Shown piece by piece: positions 16,419 to 17,927 of a stretch of 17,927 bases of DNA. The position numbers and the translations under genes are program-made. The notes below the pieces were generated by a model. It did no database searches and was not told the origin of the DNA. It saw nothing but the letters and a program-made list of their open reading frames with translations. Source of the DNA: CAYUNA01 sp047629355 (lineage in GTDB: Bacteria > Bacteroidota > Bacteroidia > Chitinophagales > Saprospiraceae); the NCBI GenBank assembly GCA_047629355.1, contig JBLHWU010000137.1:1-17927 (forward strand), in the 5' to 3' direction. Each line of letters starts with the position of its first letter. Within the stretch, counting starts at the first letter, position 1.

Positions 16419-16697
16419 AACGGCAATTTAATCAAAATTAAGCCTAGTGAATAATGTTTTACAAATCCAAATCGATAACAATGAAGTAATGGTCTAAAAA
16501 ATCAACTTTTAGTCGCCAAAAATTATGGGTTTTGATGGTGTACGATTTGAGTAAATAATCAATTCGAAGCCGTGGTAATTTAGTATAGGTTTCCCCAAAT
16601 CCGAAAGAATTTTCCGAAAATGCGTCAATTAATTTATCCGAAAAAAGAGCATAAACGGGTGAAATAGGTAAATCATTAGAATCGCCACAAATAACTA

Positions 16698-16905
16698 CTG
16701 CAACAACCCTTAAATACCTACCTACTTAATTTGATATTTGAGAAGCGAGAAAATCCTAAGATTTTCGAGCTTCAAAAAACACAGTGCGCCTCGCCGAAGG
16801 CGAGGCGAGTGGAGTTCTTGATGGGCAAAAACGGTTTTTATAAAACCGTTTTTGCCCATCAAACTTCCTTTTTTTAGTTAGGTAGTTATTTCTGATTCAT
16901 TGCAC
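16698..16905 (+). mobile_element. MITE-like element family C, copy 2 (full form)
   Basis: This 208 bp element has TA duplicates at 16696-16697 and 16906-16907. Its ends are CTGCAACAACCCTTAAATAC on the left and, read inward from the right, GTGCAATGAATCAGAAATAA then CTACCTA. It carries a GC hairpin (GCCTCGCC-GAA-GGCGAGGC, 16789-16807) and a long hairpin at 16819-16861 followed by a T-rich tract. It lies inverted relative to copy 1 and has inserted in the phosphatase-family gene. Confidence 0.88.
16819..16875 (+). terminator. Terminator-like long hairpin inside family-C copy 2
   Basis: TGATGGGCAAAAACGGTTTT pairs perfectly with its complement ending at 16861, leaving only a few loop bases, and is followed by CTTCCTTTTTTT. 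The shape is that of an intrinsic terminator on the plus strand. A related but imperfect structure is at 11468-11517 in family D. Confidence 0.6.
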
Positions 16906-17042
16906 TACTGGATAATAGCTTTTGACAATATGGTTTTTAAAGAAAAGATAACTGAAACAAGAATAGAGTAAGTAACAATGAAAGAATTGGAGAGAATTGG
17001 AAAGAAATACAAGAGGCAGTCTTATAATAACTGTAAAGGAAA

Positions 17043-17092
17043 GACCTTCCAAATTCCAAATTCCAAAAATCTGGAAGGTCTCTCTCTTTTTT
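17043..17092. terminator. Hairpin terminator downstream of the LytTR regulator
   Basis: GACCTTCCA (17043-17051) pairs with TGGAAGGTC (17072-17080). On the plus strand it is followed by a T-rich tract ending at 17094. Read in the direction of the minus-strand regulator gene, an A-rich tract precedes the stem and TTTCCTTT follows. It starts 12 bp past that gene's stop and probably works in both directions. Confidence 0.65.
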
Positions 17093-17788
17093 TTATAGCA
17101 AATTTAATTTCCCCATCAAAATAGGCTTATTCACTCGACTAATGGGAATCACTTTTCTACCAATTACCAAAGTACCGTCTTCAATATCTTTAATTTTGGT
17201 CAAATTGACAATAAATGAACGGTGTACTTTTAGGAATTGTGAATTCGTTAATTTCGCATCAATTCCTTTCAAAGTTCTGTGAATAATGTGGCTCGAAGTA
17301 TTTGTTTTCACACGAACATAATCGCCCACATTCTCAAAATACAAAATATCCTCATGAGGAATACGAATCAAACGTCCATCTTCTCTTACATAAACTTCAT
17401 TTGCATTTGTACGGTAAGCATCATTTTTTTTATGAATTCCTAAAGCTTTTTCCACGGCTTTTTGGAAGCGAGAGAAAGTAATTGGCTTTTTCAAATAGTC
17501 TATTACTGCATCACATTCAAAAGCCTCGAATGCATATTCTGTTTTACAAGTTGTAAAAATGATTTGGGGAAGAGAAACGGCATGATGCAAAAATTCAATT
17601 CCCGTCATTTCAGGCATTTCGATATCCAAAAAAATCAGGTCAATCGGTTCTATTAAAAGGCTATCTAATGCCTCTTTTCCGTTTGCACAAATCTGAACAA
17701 CATTCAGAGATTCTATTTTCCTACAAAAACGTTCTAATAACTTCTGCGCCATTATATCGTCGTCTACAATCATACAATTTATTACCAT
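17093..17788 (-). CDS. LytTR-family response regulator
   Basis: This 231-residue DNA-binding response regulator of the LytR/AlgR type has two parts. Residues 1-120 form the receiver domain: acidic Asp9-Asp11, phosphoacceptor Asp55 in LIFLDIEMPEM, Thr79/Thr80 and the lysine before Pro102 in DYLKKP. Residues 130-231 form the LytTR domain (YVREDGRLIRIPHEDILYFE, later FLKVHRSFIVNL). In Bacteroidota such regulators are usually paired with a membrane histidine kinase of the 5TM/LytS type. None is in the window; it could lie beyond 17927. Nothing here shows a target, and a link to the polysaccharide genes would be guesswork. The start at 17788 gives the normal receiver N-terminus (MVINCMIVDDD). Confidence 0.93.
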   Translation of the reverse strand: MVINCMIVDDDIMAQKLLERFCRKIESLNVVQICANGKEALDSLLIEPIDLIFLDIEMPEMTGIEFLHHAVSLPQIIFTTCKTEYAFEAFECDAVIDYLKKPITFSRFQKAVEKALGIHKKNDAYRTNANEVYVREDGRLIRIPHEDILYFENVGDYVRVKTNTSSHIIHRTLKGIDAKLTNSQFLKVHRSFIVNLTKIKDIEDGTLVIGRKVIPISRVNKPILMGKLNLL

Positions 17789-17873
17789 AATATTTGAATT
17801 ATGAGTTCTCAGTTCAGCATTTCGCTATTGGAATCATTGACTTAAGAACCAAATAGAAAGATATTTAAAAATT

Positions 17874-17911
17874 AGAAGCGCTCTCAACCATTGAGATGGG
17901 GGGGCTTTTCT
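17874..17911. terminator. Possible hairpin terminator upstream of the regulator
   Basis: AGAAGC pairs with GCTTTTCT across an inner stem TCTCAA / TTGAGA, interrupted by a run of seven G. It could end a transcript entering from outside the window or be a leader structure. The call is weak because the internal loop is large. Confidence 0.3.
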
Positions 17912-17927
17912 GTTAGAAGTATTCAAT

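Larger units (their letters stand above)
16460..16950 (-). pseudogene. Endonuclease/exonuclease/phosphatase-family fragment split by a family-C element
   Basis: The minus strand from about 16950 to 16908, joined to 16697-16460, reads KSYYPVVICGDSNDLPISP, later FGFGETYTKLPRLRIDYLL, then VDFLDHYFIVIDLDL and a TAA stop at 16460-16462. This is the C-terminal part of an endonuclease/exonuclease/phosphatase protein, whose usual motifs are GDFND and SDHYP; here they read GDSND and LDHYF. The family-C element interrupts the codons at a TA, and removing it with one TA restores the frame. The N-terminal two-thirds is absent, so the gene was also truncated. Some of its lost character may predate the insertion. 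Confidence 0.8.

Noticed and set aside
16908..17042. Small RNA ending at the hairpin 17043-17080 on the plus strand
   Set aside because: The T-tract would suit a plus-strand transcript, but I cannot identify a promoter or conserved structure, and the hairpin is adequately explained as the terminator of the regulator gene.
1..17927. CRISPR array or tandem repeat system
   Set aside because: The repeats found are dispersed fold-back elements with terminal inverted repeats, not regularly spaced direct repeats, and no cas genes are present.

Overview
The window is about 18 kb of low-GC, AT-rich DNA from a member of the Bacteroidota. The evidence is a secreted leucine-rich-repeat protein ending in a CHU_C / type IX secretion (type B) sorting domain, a LytTR response regulator, weak Shine-Dalgarno sites and intergenic regions full of hairpins. 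The LRR-plus-CHU_C architecture recalls Saprospiria-like lineages, but I cannot fix the genus.

Layout. On the minus strand, 196-7833 holds a complete CMP-pseudaminic acid pathway. In transcription order it is pseB, pseC, pseF, a fused pseG-pseH and pseI, followed by an asparagine-synthase-like protein that lacks the glutaminase cysteine. The six known activities (UDP-GlcNAc dehydratase/epimerase, 4-aminotransferase, N-acetyltransferase, UDP-sugar hydrolase, synthase, CMP-transferase) are all present in five genes. A gene-free divergent region (7834-8954) follows. The plus strand then carries a WecA/TagO-type polyprenyl-phosphate sugar-1-phosphate transferase, a DUF1972/GT4 rhamnosyltransferase-like enzyme, the LRR surface protein and a Wzz-like chain-length protein. 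A minus-strand Wzy-like polymerase converges on wzz. Beyond it lie the remains of an endonuclease/exonuclease/phosphatase-family gene and a LytTR response regulator.

Together these genes describe assembly of a lipid-linked, Wzy-type surface polysaccharide or O-antigen: WecA starts it, glycosyltransferases extend it, Wzy polymerises it and Wzz sets its length. CMP-pseudaminic acid is a likely activated sugar for it. No Wzx flippase, outer-membrane export protein or recognisable pseudaminyl-transferase lies inside the window, so the locus probably continues outside it.

The most unusual content is between the genes. I find at least five families of short (about 160-220 bp) fold-back elements with terminal inverted repeats, none encoding a transposase (MITE-like). 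Families A and E are flanked by TTA and family C by TA. Two family-A copies, 103 of 104 bases identical over the shared part, lie in inverted orientation around the 6.5 kb pseC-to-asparagine-synthase block. One of them sits exactly on the pseB stop codon. One family-C copy splits the phosphatase-family gene. Families C and D have different ends but share a similar internal module (a GC-rich hairpin, then a conserved hairpin/T-tract about 30 nt later). Family E lies 1 bp past the wzz stop, and a lone family-E-like end sits between pseB and pseC. No transposase, CRISPR array, tRNA or rRNA was seen.
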